A DNA stretch of 32,501 bases from SIG565 sp045656145 (GTDB lineage Bacteria > Bacillota > Clostridia > Oscillospirales > Acutalibacteraceae), in the NCBI GenBank assembly GCA_045656145.1, contig JAZOQP010000022.1, positions 1 to 32,501 on the forward strand, in the 5' to 3' direction. The notes under the pieces were generated by a model. It was not told where the DNA came from and did no database searches. It saw only the letters and a program-made list of their open reading frames with translations. This document shows positions 31,990 through 32,501 of this stretch, one piece after another. The translations under genes were made by a program, and so were the position numbers. The first letter of the stretch is position 1. Each line of letters starts with the position of its first letter.

Positions 31990-32501
31990 TACTTTTCCTC
32001 CAAAGCCTTGAGCGCCTTAGCGCCGATATCGTGGCGGTAATATGCATTGTCAAAATGCACCCTGTCAACTATCTTATAAGCGTTTGCGATTGCGGTGGGC
32101 AAATTCTCTGCAACTGCGGTGCAACCGAGAACTCGGCCGCCGTTTGTGAGAATTTTACCATCTTCAAGCTTGGCGCCTGCAACATAAACATTGTTTTTAA
32201 CTTCGTCCTCAATGTTTATCTCATAGCCCTTTTCGTAAGCCTCGGGATAGCCCTTAGAGGCCATTATTACACAGCAAGCACTTTCGTTTTTGAATTCAAC
32301 CTCGGTGTTCTTTAGTGTACCGTAGGTTGTTGCCTTCATAACGGTTAAGAGGTCGCTATCAAGCAGCGGCAGAACAACCTGTGTTTCGGGGTCGCCGAAG
32401 CGGCAGTTATATTCAATAACCTTTGGGCCCTTTGCGGTTAGCATAAGACCAAAGTAAAGACAGCCCTTAAAGGTTCTTCCCTCTTTGTTCATCGCATCAA
32501 C
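31989..32501 (-). CDS. purD: Phosphoribosylamine-glycine ligase (partial, 5' end outside window)
   Basis: The C-terminal 170 residues of GAR synthetase, which joins glycine to phosphoribosylamine. The frame runs open to the window edge (VDAMNKEGR...). The ATP-grasp active-site strand KVIEYNCRFGDPETQVVLPLL and the C-terminal domain (CCVIMASKGYP, GGRVLGCTAVAENLPTAIANAYKIV, HFDNAYYRHDIG) are characteristic. Translation is coupled to purL by a one-base stop/start overlap. The rest of the purine operon presumably continues beyond the window. Confidence 0.95.
   Translation of the reverse strand, partial: VDAMNKEGRTFKGCLYFGLMLTAKGPKVIEYNCRFGDPETQVVLPLLDSDLLTVMKATTYGTLKNTEVEFKNESACCVIMASKGYPEAYEKGYEINIEDEVKNNVYVAGAKLEDGKILTNGGRVLGCTAVAENLPTAIANAYKIVDRVHFDNAYYRHDIGAKALKALEEK

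Overview
The window reads as a piece of chromosome from an anaerobic, low-to-moderate G+C member of the Bacillota, most likely class Clostridia. This is inferred from several markers: a T-box leader on thrS, a single-chain pyruvate:ferredoxin oxidoreductase, an NfnAB-type transhydrogenase pair, Rex, a PerR-like regulator beside a reverse rubrerythrin, the fused clostridial-type PurL, and formate-tetrahydrofolate ligase. Ribosome binding sites are strong (GGAGG type) and intrinsic terminators are frequent. I see no mobile element, CRISPR array, tRNA, rRNA or prophage gene. Genus cannot be set from the sequence alone.

Layout. 1-1650 (minus): start of the S10 ribosomal operon (rpsJ, rplC, partial rplD) behind a 270-nt structured leader. 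1739-2608 (plus): a YitT-type membrane protein. 2647-4697 (minus): thrS with a complete threonine T-box. 4702-5514 (minus): an AraC-type regulator divergent from a plus-strand amino-sugar operon at 5717-8877 (Gfo/Idh/MocA oxidoreductase, nagA, nagB). 8996-12541 (minus): pyruvate:ferredoxin oxidoreductase. 12632-14279: a TetR-type regulator divergent from a cation diffusion facilitator with a His-rich tail. 14361-16072 (minus): rex with a DUF421/DUF4363 pair. 16213-17169 (plus): PerR-like regulator and reverse rubrerythrin. 17237-18061 (plus): a PepSY lipoprotein. 18124-20386 (minus): nfnA-nfnB. 20456-22576 (minus): an M24 aminopeptidase, a small membrane protein and a small lipoprotein. 22643-24434 (plus): an M19 dipeptidase and a YwaF-like membrane protein. 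24441-25304 (minus): an EamA transporter. 25362-32501 (minus): purD (partial), purL, glyA, fhs.

How the genes work together. The middle of the window is a redox neighbourhood. PFOR makes acetyl-CoA and reduced ferredoxin, Nfn couples reduced ferredoxin and NADH to NADPH, Rex senses NADH/NAD+, and the PerR-like/rubrerythrin pair handles peroxide. The right end joins purine synthesis to one-carbon supply: glyA and fhs charge tetrahydrofolate, and purD and purL use glycine and glutamine. The nag operon feeds amino sugars to fructose-6-phosphate.

Most genes are ordinary core or household genes, and I do not see a clear new multi-gene system. The most interesting signals are regulatory or structural: the S10 leader, a ThrRS lacking most of its TGS domain, a PerR-box-like site at the perR start, operator-like repeats between araC and the nag operon, a ribosome binding site and a promoter that overlap terminator hairpins, and a cysteine-bearing oxidoreductase fixed in the nag operon. 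Several start sites are moved here from the longest possible reading frame on ribosome-binding-site evidence (thrS, araC, nifJ, the CDF gene, the DUF421 gene, perR, nfnB and the 163-aa membrane protein).
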